The notes beneath the pieces were generated by a model that was not told the DNA's origin, did not search any database, and worked only from the letters and a program-made list of their open reading frames with translations. A stretch of DNA of 64,000 nt from BPIH01 sp042408925 (lineage in GTDB: Bacteria; Chloroflexota; Limnocylindria; Limnocylindrales; CSP1-4): positions 52,802 to 116,801 of the forward strand of contig JBHOQO010000012.1 in NCBI GenBank assembly GCA_042408925.1, read 5' to 3'. Position 1 is the first letter of the stretch; each line of letters starts with the position of its first letter. Below are positions 1 through 6,949 of this stretch, one piece after another. Made by a program: the position numbers and the translations under genes.

Positions 1-61
1 CTCGCGGGGTTCCTCATCGGCTCGTGGGGCAGCGACCGTGCCGGCCTCGTCCCGGACGCAC

Positions 62-91
62 GAACGCCGGCCCGCTGAGGGACCGGCGTTC
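62..91 (-). other. Strong hairpin downstream of the possible leader peptide
   Basis: GAACGCCGG (62-70) pairs perfectly with CCGGCGTTC (83-91), giving a 9-bp stem around a 12-base interval that can form three more G-C pairs. No U-tract follows on either strand, so it is not a classic intrinsic terminator. It lies 30 bases beyond the stop of the short leader ORF. Confidence 0.4.
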
Positions 92-120
92 CTGCTCCGT
101 GCCAACCCGCAGGGCGTCGC

Positions 121-171
121 CTAGCGGCCGAGCTCCTGCGAGGTGGTGCGGCGACTCGGACAATCGGTCAC
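121..171 (-). CDS. Possible 16-residue leader peptide
   Basis: A GTG at 171-169 starts a 17-codon frame ending in TAG at 123-121; the peptide would read MTDCPSRRTTSQELGR. What makes it notable is the ribosome binding site: AAAGGAGGTGA (188-178) is a near-complete match to the anti-Shine-Dalgarno sequence, with nine bases between GGAGG and the GTG. An ATG at 178-176 opens a longer overlapping frame of about 54 codons, but it sits too close to the Shine-Dalgarno. The frame is followed by a strong hairpin (62-91), an arrangement seen in translational or attenuation leaders. The regulated gene would lie outside the window. No homology is recognised, and the peptide may not be expressed. Confidence 0.3.
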   Translation of the reverse strand: MTDCPSRRTTSQELGR

Positions 172-199
172 TGCACATCACCTCCTTTCGTTCGAGCGA

Positions 200-228
200 A
201 CCGTACTCGATCGGGGGCGAATGCGCAA
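200..228 (-). promoter_or_regulatory. Possible sigma-70-type promoter reading off the left edge
   Basis: Read on the minus strand, TTGCGC (228-223) is followed after exactly 17 bases by TACGGT (205-200). A very strong Shine-Dalgarno sequence and a short ORF follow. The -10 box is not ideal, so this is a plausible promoter rather than a certain one. It would drive a transcript leaving the window at position 1. Confidence 0.35.
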
Positions 229-300
229 GCGGTCGTCCGGCTTTGGGTCCGCGTCCCAACGTCGGTGCGGGACGGGACGGAGCGGTCCGGCGGCGGGCCG

Positions 301-462
301 TCCCGATCGCCGTGCACCGGGAACTCCAAACCCGGGGCGCGGGGCGCGGGGGATCGGCCCGTTCGGCCGCTTCGGTGTGGACCGAACACCAACAGGCGGG
401 AACGAGGGCCGCCGACGCCGCGCATGCGGCCGGTTTGGTGTTCGGGGGGCACGCTCACCGGA
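301..462 (+). repeat. Dispersed repeat family 1, copy A
   Basis: This stretch of about 160 bp aligns, with roughly three quarters or more identity by eye, to the reverse complement of 51809-51970. Shared blocks include CCAAACCCGGGG, TTCGGCCGCTT, ACCGAACACC and CCGGTTTGGTGTTCGG. The right arm (CCGGTTTGGTGTTC, 430-443) is intact. The left arm is degenerate (GAACTCCAAACC instead of GAACACCAAACC). It starts about 60 bp past the stop of the S41 peptidase gene and has the same orientation relative to its upstream gene as copy B. No convincing protein is encoded. It may be a MITE-like element or a structured 3' element. Confidence 0.6.
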
Positions 463-520
463 GGGCCGGCCAGGGAATGGCAGAGCCGAAGGGATGCGTC
501 CGGCGCTCAGGCCGCCCCGC

Positions 521-1921
521 TCACGCCGCTCGCCGGCCGAGCCAGGACTGGGAGGTCGCGTCGCCGAGGAGCTCGAGCGCCTTGTCGAGAACCGGATCGT
601 CGGTCGGGCTCGACGGCGTCGCCTCGACGACGACGTCGGGCGTCAGGCCCGTCCCGTGGACCCAGCGTTTCTTCGGCGTCAGCCACTTCGCGACGGTGAG
701 CCGGAAGCCGCCGGCATCGTCGGAGAGGAGCGACCACTGCTGGACCGTCCCCTTGCCGAACGTTCGCTGCCCGACGAGGGTTGCCCGCCCCGTGTCCTGG
801 AGCGCCCCGGCGAGGATCTCGCCGGCCGACGCCGTTCCGCTGTCGACGAGGGCGACGACCCGGATCGAGGGGTCCGTCGCCAACCCGCCCGGCTTCGCCT
901 CCGTCGCGATCTGATTCCCGCGGGCGTCCGCCTGCCAGAAGATCGGCCCGGAGCCGATGAACTCGCTGGCGATGTCGCGAGCCGCCGTCGTGTAGCCGCC
1001 GGGGTTGCCGCGGAGGTCGAGGACGAGCTTCTTGACGCCCGCCGAGACGAAGCGGTCGAGGGCGGCGTGGAACTGCTCGGCGCTGTTGCTCGAGAACGCC
1101 GTGAGCCGGATGTAGCCGACGGTTCCCCCGGCGAGCTCCCGAACGATGACCTCGCGCTGGACGATGACGTCCCGGACGATCCGGACGTCCTGGCGGGCCC
1201 CGTTCCGCTCGATCGTCAGGACGACCTCGGTCCCCTTCTTGCCGCGGATCCGGTTGCGGGCGTCGTCGATGGTCAGGCCGTCCAAGGCCTTGCCGTCGAC
1301 GGCGACGACGATGTCCCCCGGGAGGAGCCCCGCCTTCTCGGCCGGCGAATCGGCGAGCGGCGCCACGATGACGAGCCGGCAGTCGGCCCCCAGGGTGACG
1401 CAGCTGCTCGTCTTGCCGGCCGCATCGACCGTCCCGATCTCGGCGCCGATGCCCTCGAACTGACCGGAGAGATCCTGGAGGCTCTGCTGGTACTCCTCGG
1501 AGGTCAGGTACGAGGAATACGGATCGCCGAGGGCCTGGAACATCCCCTTGATGGCGCCCTCGACGAGCTTCTTGCGGTCGACCTCGCCGCCGGCGTACTG
1601 CTCGGTGACCGCCCGGTACGCCTCCCAGAACGGGGCAAAGAGCTCCTCCTCGGGCGGCGTCCCCGGCGTCGTCGCGAGCTGGCGGCCGAGAGAGAAGCCC
1701 GACAGGAAGAGGGCGGCCCCGGCCAGGATCGCGACGGCGACGACGGCGACGGCGAGGAGGGGGCCCGAGGCCCGAACGCGGGACGGCGGTTGGACGAAAC
1801 CGGCGGGGGGCGGCTCCGACGGCCGACCGGCCGCGTCGCTCGGCGCCGGCGCGGGCCCGGCCGGGCTCGATCCGTCCCCGAAGGAGGCCGGCGGCTGCTC
1901 GGGAGGCTGGGAGGTGGTCAT
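521..1921 (-). CDS. S41 family C-terminal processing peptidase
   Basis: This 466-residue protein is a membrane-anchored S41 serine protease of the CtpA/Prc type, expected to act outside the membrane on damaged or regulated envelope proteins. A Pro/Ser/Ala-rich N-terminus (1-50) leads into one membrane segment (about 53-75). A PDZ region (about 150-225) with GLLPGDIVVAVDG follows, then the protease core. The catalytic serine lies in DSGTASAGEIL and the partner lysine in RTFGKGTVQ. The ATG at 1921 is the natural start because it precedes the whole anchor. It follows ftsE and ftsX on the same strand after a gap of about 107 bp. An ftsEX-peptidase neighbourhood is common, but no EnvC-like coiled-coil partner is present here. 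Family assignment is secure; the substrate is unknown. Confidence 0.93.
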   Translation of the reverse strand: MTTSQPPEQPPASFGDGSSPAGPAPAPSDAAGRPSEPPPAGFVQPPSRVRASGPLLAVAVVAVAILAGAALFLSGFSLGRQLATTPGTPPEEELFAPFWEAYRAVTEQYAGGEVDRKKLVEGAIKGMFQALGDPYSSYLTSEEYQQSLQDLSGQFEGIGAEIGTVDAAGKTSSCVTLGADCRLVIVAPLADSPAEKAGLLPGDIVVAVDGKALDGLTIDDARNRIRGKKGTEVVLTIERNGARQDVRIVRDVIVQREVIVRELAGGTVGYIRLTAFSSNSAEQFHAALDRFVSAGVKKLVLDLRGNPGGYTTAARDIASEFIGSGPIFWQADARGNQIATEAKPGGLATDPSIRVVALVDSGTASAGEILAGALQDTGRATLVGQRTFGKGTVQQWSLLSDDAGGFRLTVAKWLTPKKRWVHGTGLTPDVVVEATPSSPTDDPVLDKALELLGDATSQSWLGRRAA

Positions 1922-2028
1922 CGCTTGCTACCACTCGCTGCTGACTGGACCGCGACGGGGACGCGCGGTGCTCGCTGGATCGTACGCCGATCCCGGCCGA
2001 GGCGGATCGCGGGCCGCTCCGCCGGCGA

Positions 2029-2913
2029 TCAGCGGATCAGATACGTCCGGACCGAGATCCAGGCGCCGACCGAGCCGAGCCCCAGACCCGCGCCGAGGAC
2101 GAGGACGGCGACGTCCCGAGCGAGCGACCCGAGCTGGAGGGGGACGATCCGGAAGAAGTCGAAGAGGAAGCGCCCGATCGGCTCGGCGGCCGCCCCGAGG
2201 AGCCCGAGGGTGACGGCCGCCCCGAGGAGCCCGACGAGCGCCCCCTCGAAGACGAACGGCCAGCGGATGAAGGCGTCCGAGGCGCCGACGAGGCGCATGA
2301 TCTCGATCTCGTCGGCCCGGGCGAGGACGGCGAGCCGGATCGTGTTGACGACGATGAAGAGGACGATGAGACCGACGACGACGAGGACGACCGCCCCGGC
2401 CGTCCGGAGGACGCTCGTCACCGTCAGGACCCGGTCGACGAGGTTCTCGATATCGGTGACCGATTCGACGATCGCCGCACCGCGCAGCTCGTCGGCGAGG
2501 GCGCCGGCCGCCCGGGGATCGGCGAGCTTGACCTCGAGGCTCGCCCGGAGCGGGTTCGTGTCGAGGTAGCGGGTCAGGTCCTCCTCGCCCTGGGCGGCGA
2601 GGCGCTCCCGAAAGCGGGCCAGGGCCTCGTCCTTCGAGACGTAGTCGACCGAGCTGACGGCCGGTTCGGCGAGGAGCCGCCGCCGCAGCGCGTCGACCTC
2701 GGCCGGCGGGGCGTCGTCGCGGAGGTCGGCGACGACCTCGACCTTCTGCTCGACGTACTGGAGCCCGGCGAGGAGCCCGGCCTGGAGGATCCAGAAGCCG
2801 GCGAGGAGGAGGAGCATGAGGATCATCGTCGCCGTCGCGGCGAGGCTCATGAGCGCGTTTCGCCAGAAGCCCTGCCAGGCTCGGCGGAGGCTAAAGGCGA
2901 GGAAGCGGAGCAC
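2029..2913 (-). CDS. ftsX: Cell division ABC transporter permease FtsX
   Basis: FtsX works with FtsE to couple ATP hydrolysis at the divisome to activation of peptidoglycan hydrolases in the wall. This 294-residue protein has the family layout: a short basic cytoplasmic start, one membrane segment (about 20-48), an extracellular domain of about 110 residues carrying the DYVSKDEALARF motif, then three C-terminal membrane segments in the FtsX/MacB-type permease domain. The start is GTG at 2913, giving MLRFLAFSLRRAW. It lies 15 nt after the ftsE stop, so the two are surely co-transcribed. Length and domain order are normal for the family. Confidence 0.94.
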   Translation of the reverse strand: MLRFLAFSLRRAWQGFWRNALMSLAATATMILMLLLLAGFWILQAGLLAGLQYVEQKVEVVADLRDDAPPAEVDALRRRLLAEPAVSSVDYVSKDEALARFRERLAAQGEEDLTRYLDTNPLRASLEVKLADPRAAGALADELRGAAIVESVTDIENLVDRVLTVTSVLRTAGAVVLVVVGLIVLFIVVNTIRLAVLARADEIEIMRLVGASDAFIRWPFVFEGALVGLLGAAVTLGLLGAAAEPIGRFLFDFFRIVPLQLGSLARDVAVLVLGAGLGLGSVGAWISVRTYLIR

Positions 2914-2928
2914 GGCCCTGGGATTCCG

Positions 2929-3708
2929 TCAGTCGTCGTGGTGGTAGGCGCCCCGCGGCTCGTCCCGGACGACCCGCCCCTCGTCGAGGGCGACGACCCG
3001 CCGGCGGAGGGCGGTCACGACGTCGGCGTTGTGGGTCGCCATGAGGACCGTGACGCCGAGCTCGTTGATCCGGAGGAGCAGCTGGATGATCTCCCAGGCG
3101 ATGACCGGATCGAGGTTGCCGGTCGGCTCGTCGGCGATGATGAGCCGCGGCTCGTGGACGAGGGCCCGGGCGATCGCCGTCCGCTGCTGCTCGCCGCCGG
3201 AGAGCTGGCTCGGGAGCTGATCGGCCTGGTGGGTCAGCCCGACGAGGGCGAGGACCCGCTCGACGGCCGGACCGATCCGGCGCCCCGGGGTGCCGGTGAC
3301 CTCGAGGGCGAAGGCAACGTTCTCGCGGACGGTCTTGCGGGGGAGGAGCTTGAAGTCCTGGAAGACGATCCCGATCCGCCGTCGGAGCTTCGGCACCTCG
3401 CGCCGCGGCAGTCTGGCGACGTCGGTCCCGTCGATGAGGACGCGGCCGTGGGTCGGGAGCTCGTCCCGGATGAGGAGCTTGATGAGCGTGCTCTTCCCGG
3501 CGCCGGACGGTCCCACGAGGAAGACGAAGTCCCCCTCGGGGATCGCCAGGTCGACGTCCCGGAGCGCGGTCCGGCCGTTCGGGTACGTCTTCGTCACCTC
3601 GTGGAGGCGGACGACCGCGCGCTCGGCCTCGGCCGGCGGGGCAGGCGGCGCGGAGAGGCGGTCCTTCGGGGAGCGTACGCCGCTCCCGGGGCTGATCGTC
3701 GTCGTCAT
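2929..3708 (-). CDS. ftsE: Cell division ATP-binding protein FtsE
   Basis: FtsE is the ATPase of the FtsEX complex. The 259-residue protein shows Walker A GPSGAGKST, the Q-loop region IVFQDFKLLP, the signature LSGGEQQRT and Walker B LIIADEPTGNLDP, with a late His in MATHNADV. I chose the ATG at 3708 (MTTTISPGSG). This leaves an N-terminal tail of about 30 residues before the ABC fold, longer than the usual FtsE of about 225 residues. The open frame extends far upstream but has no family similarity there. It is the first gene of the ftsE-ftsX-peptidase group and diverges from the sugar genes. In several other phyla prfB sits beside ftsE; here prfB lies 21 kb away. Confidence 0.94.
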   Translation of the reverse strand: MTTTISPGSGVRSPKDRLSAPPAPPAEAERAVVRLHEVTKTYPNGRTALRDVDLAIPEGDFVFLVGPSGAGKSTLIKLLIRDELPTHGRVLIDGTDVARLPRREVPKLRRRIGIVFQDFKLLPRKTVRENVAFALEVTGTPGRRIGPAVERVLALVGLTHQADQLPSQLSGGEQQRTAIARALVHEPRLIIADEPTGNLDPVIAWEIIQLLLRINELGVTVLMATHNADVVTALRRRVVALDEGRVVRDEPRGAYHHDD

Positions 3709-4542
3709 CGTCGAGGGCTCCGCGGATCGAGGGACCGGGAGGCCGAGCGGCCGACCGGCGGGACTCCGTCCGCGGGCACGGCATCGGGAGCCACGTCGCG
3801 TCGAGGCTACCACCCGGCGGGCGGAAAGGGCAACGGCTGCCGCCGATCCATGGTGGATCCGCGGACCCCGGGACCAGATCGGGGCCGAGGCAGGGCCGCC
3901 GCGGGCGCCTCGCCCCATATCTTGCCCTTGTTCCCGTGAGGCGCGCGCTATCCGCAGCCCGGACGGTCCGGAGGGCCGGTAGCGGCGTCGGCACCGCACG
4001 CCCCACGCTCGGCGGGCAGGTCGAAGCGGGCGGGCTCGGGGCCGCCCCGGCCGGTTCGCCGGTCGTACGCTCGTGGCACGGTCGTTTGTCCGTGACGGTG
4101 CCCCGGACCGGGGTCGGGACGCCGTCGGTGCCGCCCTCGCCACGCTCGGGCAGCCCTCCATCCGGGTCACCACGGTGCCCAAACCGGCCCCGGACGCCGA
4201 TCCGGGCCGCCGAAGGTGCGCCTGATGAGAAGATGTCCAGAATCCGGGGCGAGCGTGGGTGGATGCCGGCCCGGTTCAGTCGTGAGGAGCCTCGCCGTCG
4301 GGGGAATGGCGGTCGGCGTGCCGGGCCTCGGGAGAGCAGCGGCAAGGTCGGACTGCTCCCGGGCGGCACGCGGGCGCGACTCGACGGGGCCGGGGGAGCT
4401 GTGCCGGGGGCCAGTCGCGCTGGCCGACGACCCGCTCCGCCACCGCCGCCCGCGGCCCGGCCCGGAGCCCTACACTCTCCGCGGGCGCCCCGGCGAGCGC
4501 CCGAGCACCCATGAGCACCAGCGACGTCGAGCGGAGGGAGCT
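3709..4542. other. Divergent intergenic region, 834 bp
   Basis: This gap separates ftsE (leftward) from the aldose epimerase (rightward). It contains repeat family 2 copy 1 (3895-4153). A possible -10 box TACACT lies at 4471-4476. A 14-codon ORF (4511-4555) overlaps the epimerase start. Long open frames cross it on both strands, but they look like side effects of high GC rather than genes. No RNA gene was recognised. Confidence 0.6.
3895..4153 (+). repeat. Dispersed repeat family 2, copy 1 (259 bp)
   Basis: This segment matches 63742-64000 in the same orientation over 259 bp with the same total length and about 87 percent identity by eye. Long identical runs include TTGCCCTTGTTCCCGTGAGG (3923-3942), CAGGTCGAAGCGGGCGGGCT and CTCGTGGCACGGTCGTTTGT. 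Differences are scattered, and translated minus-strand frames show many amino-acid changes, so no coding constraint is apparent. It starts abruptly at a GCCGCC run and ends near CACGCTCGGGC. Its nature is unknown; a mobile remnant or a conserved non-coding element are both possible. Confidence 0.75.
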
Positions 4543-4555
4543 GTGGAGACCCTGA
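4511..4555 (+). CDS. Possible 14-codon upstream ORF overlapping the epimerase start
   Basis: ATG at 4511 opens MSTSDVERRELWRP and stops at TGA 4553-4555, after the GTG (4543) chosen for the epimerase in another frame. It could couple translation of the epimerase, or it could be chance. No clear Shine-Dalgarno precedes it. Confidence 0.2.
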   Translation: MSTSDVERRELWRP

Positions 4556-5418
4556 CGATCCGGAGCGACGAGCTCGAGGTCGTCGTACTCCCGGACGCCG
4601 GCGCCCGACTCCATCGCCTCCGCGCCTTCGGAGTCGACCTCCTCCGGACCCCCGCCGACCCGGCGACCCACCGGAGCGACCCCTTCTTCTGGGGCGCCTA
4701 CGTCATGGCCCCCTGGTGCAACCGGATCGCGGCGACGCCGGTCCGGGTCGGGCGCCGAACCGTCGCGCTGCCGGCGAACTTCCCCGACGGAACCGCGATC
4801 CACGGGCAGCTCGCCCTCGCCCGGTGGACCGTCGACGGCGAGGGTCGCCTTCGGGTTCGGGGTGGCGGCGACGCCTGGCCGTGGCCGTACGAGGCCCGCC
4901 TCGCCGTCGGCGTCGACGGCCCCGTCCTGCGCCTCCGGCTCGAGCTGACGAACCTCGCCGACGAGCCGATGCCCGCGGGCCTCGGCCTTCACCCCTGGTT
5001 CGTCGAGCCCGTCCGCCTGGCGATCCGTGCCGACGCCGTCTATCCCGACAACCTCGGGCCGCCCGGTCCGCCCGAGCCGGTCGCCGGCGTCTTCGATCGC
5101 CGTGAGCTCGGCGAGCTCGCCCCGGGGCTCGACGCGGCCTGGACCGCCCTCGCCGAACCGGCGGTCGAGTTCGTCTGGCCCGAGGCCGGCCTCCGGGCAA
5201 CCCTCGCCACCGAGGGGACCGCCCGCTGCATCGTCGCGGCGCGGCTGCCCTCGATCCCGGCCGTCGCCGTCGAGCCCGAGACCCATGCCCCGCAGGGACT
5301 CCGGCGCCTCCTCGAGGGGCTTCCGGATCCGCTCGCCCTCCTCGGCCCGGGGGAGCAGCTTCGCCTCGACGTCGTCCTCTCCGTGGCCCGATCGGAGGCG
5401 CCCGCCGACGGCCGGTGA
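4543..5418 (+). CDS. Aldose 1-epimerase family protein
   Basis: This 291-residue protein belongs to the aldose 1-epimerase (galactose mutarotase-like) superfamily, which interconverts alpha and beta anomers of sugars. Family signatures seen are the PWCNRI motif at about 60-65, the central GLHPWF motif with its histidine (about 147-152), and the late EPETHAPQG block with the expected catalytic glutamate region. The GTG at 4543 was chosen because GGAGGGA precedes it by a few bases and family similarity begins at once (METLTIRSDELEVV). It sits directly upstream of xylA and xylB, so it probably supplies the anomer used by xylose isomerase. The exact sugar cannot be read from sequence. Confidence 0.85.
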   Translation: METLTIRSDELEVVVLPDAGARLHRLRAFGVDLLRTPADPATHRSDPFFWGAYVMAPWCNRIAATPVRVGRRTVALPANFPDGTAIHGQLALARWTVDGEGRLRVRGGGDAWPWPYEARLAVGVDGPVLRLRLELTNLADEPMPAGLGLHPWFVEPVRLAIRADAVYPDNLGPPGPPEPVAGVFDRRELGELAPGLDAAWTALAEPAVEFVWPEAGLRATLATEGTARCIVAARLPSIPAVAVEPETHAPQGLRRLLEGLPDPLALLGPGEQLRLDVVLSVARSEAPADGR

Positions 5419-5459
5419 ACCTCGCCGGCTCCCGGACCCGAGACGGCCGCCCGCTCGTA

Positions 5460-5476
5460 TGTGATACTTCTTCACA
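5460..5476 (+). promoter_or_regulatory. Palindromic operator candidate in front of xylA
   Basis: TGTGATACTTCTTCACA is an inverted repeat (TGTGA-7-TCACA) lying 49 bp before the xylA ATG. It contains GATACT (5463-5468) preceded by TG, which could be an extended -10 box, so a bound protein would block transcription. Read on the other strand it begins TTTGTGAA, identical to a half-site at 13285-13292 in front of the ROK regulator gene. The inference is that the ROK protein binds both. Confidence 0.5.
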
Positions 5477-5525
5477 AACCACCGTCGAAACCATTCCGGA
5501 GTCGATCGAGGACGAGGGTCGAGCG

Positions 5526-6881
5526 ATGGCAACCACATTCTTCACCGACGTCGAGGAGCCGATCCGCTTCGGCGGTCTCGAATCCGAGGATCCCCTCACG
5601 TACAAGGTCTACGAGCCGGACCGCCTCGTCCTCGGCAAGCGGATGGAGGACCACCTCCGGATCGCCGTCTGTCTGTGGCATTCGTTCAACTGGCCGGGCT
5701 CGGACGTCTTCGGGGCCGGGACCTTCGACCGGCCCTGGCTCGACCCCCGGGCCGAGCCGATGGCGGCCGCCCGGGCCAAGGTCGACGCCGCCTTCGAGTT
5801 CCTCGCCAAGCTCGGCGTCCCCTTCTTCACCTTCCACGACCGCGATGTGGCCCCCGAGGGACGGACGTTCGCCGAGACGAAGAAGAACCTCGAGACCGTC
5901 GTCGGCTGGATCGAGGAGGCGATGGCGCGGACCGGGGTCAGGCTCCTCTGGGGGACGGCGAACCTCTTCTCCCATCCCCGCTACGCCGCCGGAGCGGCGA
6001 CGAACCCCGACCCCGAGGTCTTCGCCTATGCGGCCGCCCAGGTGAAGTGCATGCTCGAGGCGACCCACCGCCTCGGCGGGGCAAACTACGTCCTCTGGGG
6101 CGGCCGGGAAGGCTACGAGACGCTCCTCAACACCGACCTCGCCAGAGAAGACGCTCAGCTCGCCCGGTTCCTGACCCTCGTCGCCGAGCACAAGCACAAG
6201 ATCGGCTTCAAGGGCACCCTCCTCATCGAGCCGAAGCCCCAGGAGCCGACGAAGCACCAGTACGACTACGACGCGGCGACCGTCCACGGCTTCCTCGTCC
6301 GCCACGGCCTCGCCGACGAGTACCGGCTCAACATCGAGGTGAACCACGCGACGCTCGCCGGCCACAGCTTCCACCACGAGGTCGCCTACGCCGACGCCCA
6401 CGGGATCTTCGGGAGCATCGACTCGAACCGGGGCGACCCCCAGAACGGCTGGGACACGGACCAGTTCCCGAACTCGGTCGAGGAGCTCGCCCTCGCCCTC
6501 CACGAGATCCTCAAGGGCGGCGGCTTCACGACCGGCGGCTTCAACTTCGACGCCAAGCTCCGCCGCCAGAGCGTCGACCGGACCGACCTCTTCCACGGCC
6601 ACATCGGCGGGATCGACACCCTGGCCCGGGCGCTCCTCGTCGCCGCGGACATGCTCGAGCGGGGCACCCTCGAGAACGCCCGGGCCGAGCGCTACGCCGG
6701 TTGGAGCGGGGAGCTCGGTCGCTCGATTCTCGGGGGCGACCGATCCCTGGCCGACCTCGAGGCCCTCGTCGCCGCCGGCGGGATCGACCCCCGGCCGCGC
6801 TCGGGTCGCCAGGAGCTCCTCGAGAACCGGGTGAACCAGCGGATCTGGGCGATCGACGCCCGCGACGGCCGGGCGAGCTGA
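5526..6881 (+). CDS. xylA: Xylose isomerase
   Basis: XylA converts D-xylose to D-xylulose using two divalent metal ions. The 451-residue length and motifs fit class II enzymes. They include CLWHSFNWPGSDVFG, the catalytic histidine in FFTFHDRD, ANLFSHPRY, YVLWGGREGYE, the metal ligands in LLIEPKPQEPTKHQYD, EVNHATLAGHSFHHE, and GSIDSNRGDPQNGWDTDQFP. The ATG at 5526 matches the usual N-terminus (FFTDVEEPIRFGG). A palindrome at 5460-5476 probably controls it. It is followed by xylB after 68 bp on the same strand. All key residues appear intact. Confidence 0.97.
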   Translation: MATTFFTDVEEPIRFGGLESEDPLTYKVYEPDRLVLGKRMEDHLRIAVCLWHSFNWPGSDVFGAGTFDRPWLDPRAEPMAAARAKVDAAFEFLAKLGVPFFTFHDRDVAPEGRTFAETKKNLETVVGWIEEAMARTGVRLLWGTANLFSHPRYAAGAATNPDPEVFAYAAAQVKCMLEATHRLGGANYVLWGGREGYETLLNTDLAREDAQLARFLTLVAEHKHKIGFKGTLLIEPKPQEPTKHQYDYDAATVHGFLVRHGLADEYRLNIEVNHATLAGHSFHHEVAYADAHGIFGSIDSNRGDPQNGWDTDQFPNSVEELALALHEILKGGGFTTGGFNFDAKLRRQSVDRTDLFHGHIGGIDTLARALLVAADMLERGTLENARAERYAGWSGELGRSILGGDRSLADLEALVAAGGIDPRPRSGRQELLENRVNQRIWAIDARDGRAS

Positions 6882-6949
6882 CGACGGGCGCCGCGGATCC
6901 TGGGTCGGCGGCCGCCCTCGAGGGCGAGCGATCGGAGGAGGTCGGTTCG

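Noticed and set aside
170..190. TCACCTCCTTTC resembles the 3' end of 16S rRNA
   Set aside because: No 16S helix 44/45 sequence lies upstream; it is better explained as a strong Shine-Dalgarno sequence on the minus strand.
143..2569. 808-residue open frame on the + strand
   Set aside because: It runs antisense through the S41 peptidase and ftsX genes and has no family similarity; such frames are common in GC-rich DNA.
5460..5476. CRP-like site (TGTGA...TCACA)
   Set aside because: The spacer is seven bases rather than the six of CRP sites, and a related site lies before the ROK gene, so a ROK operator is more likely.
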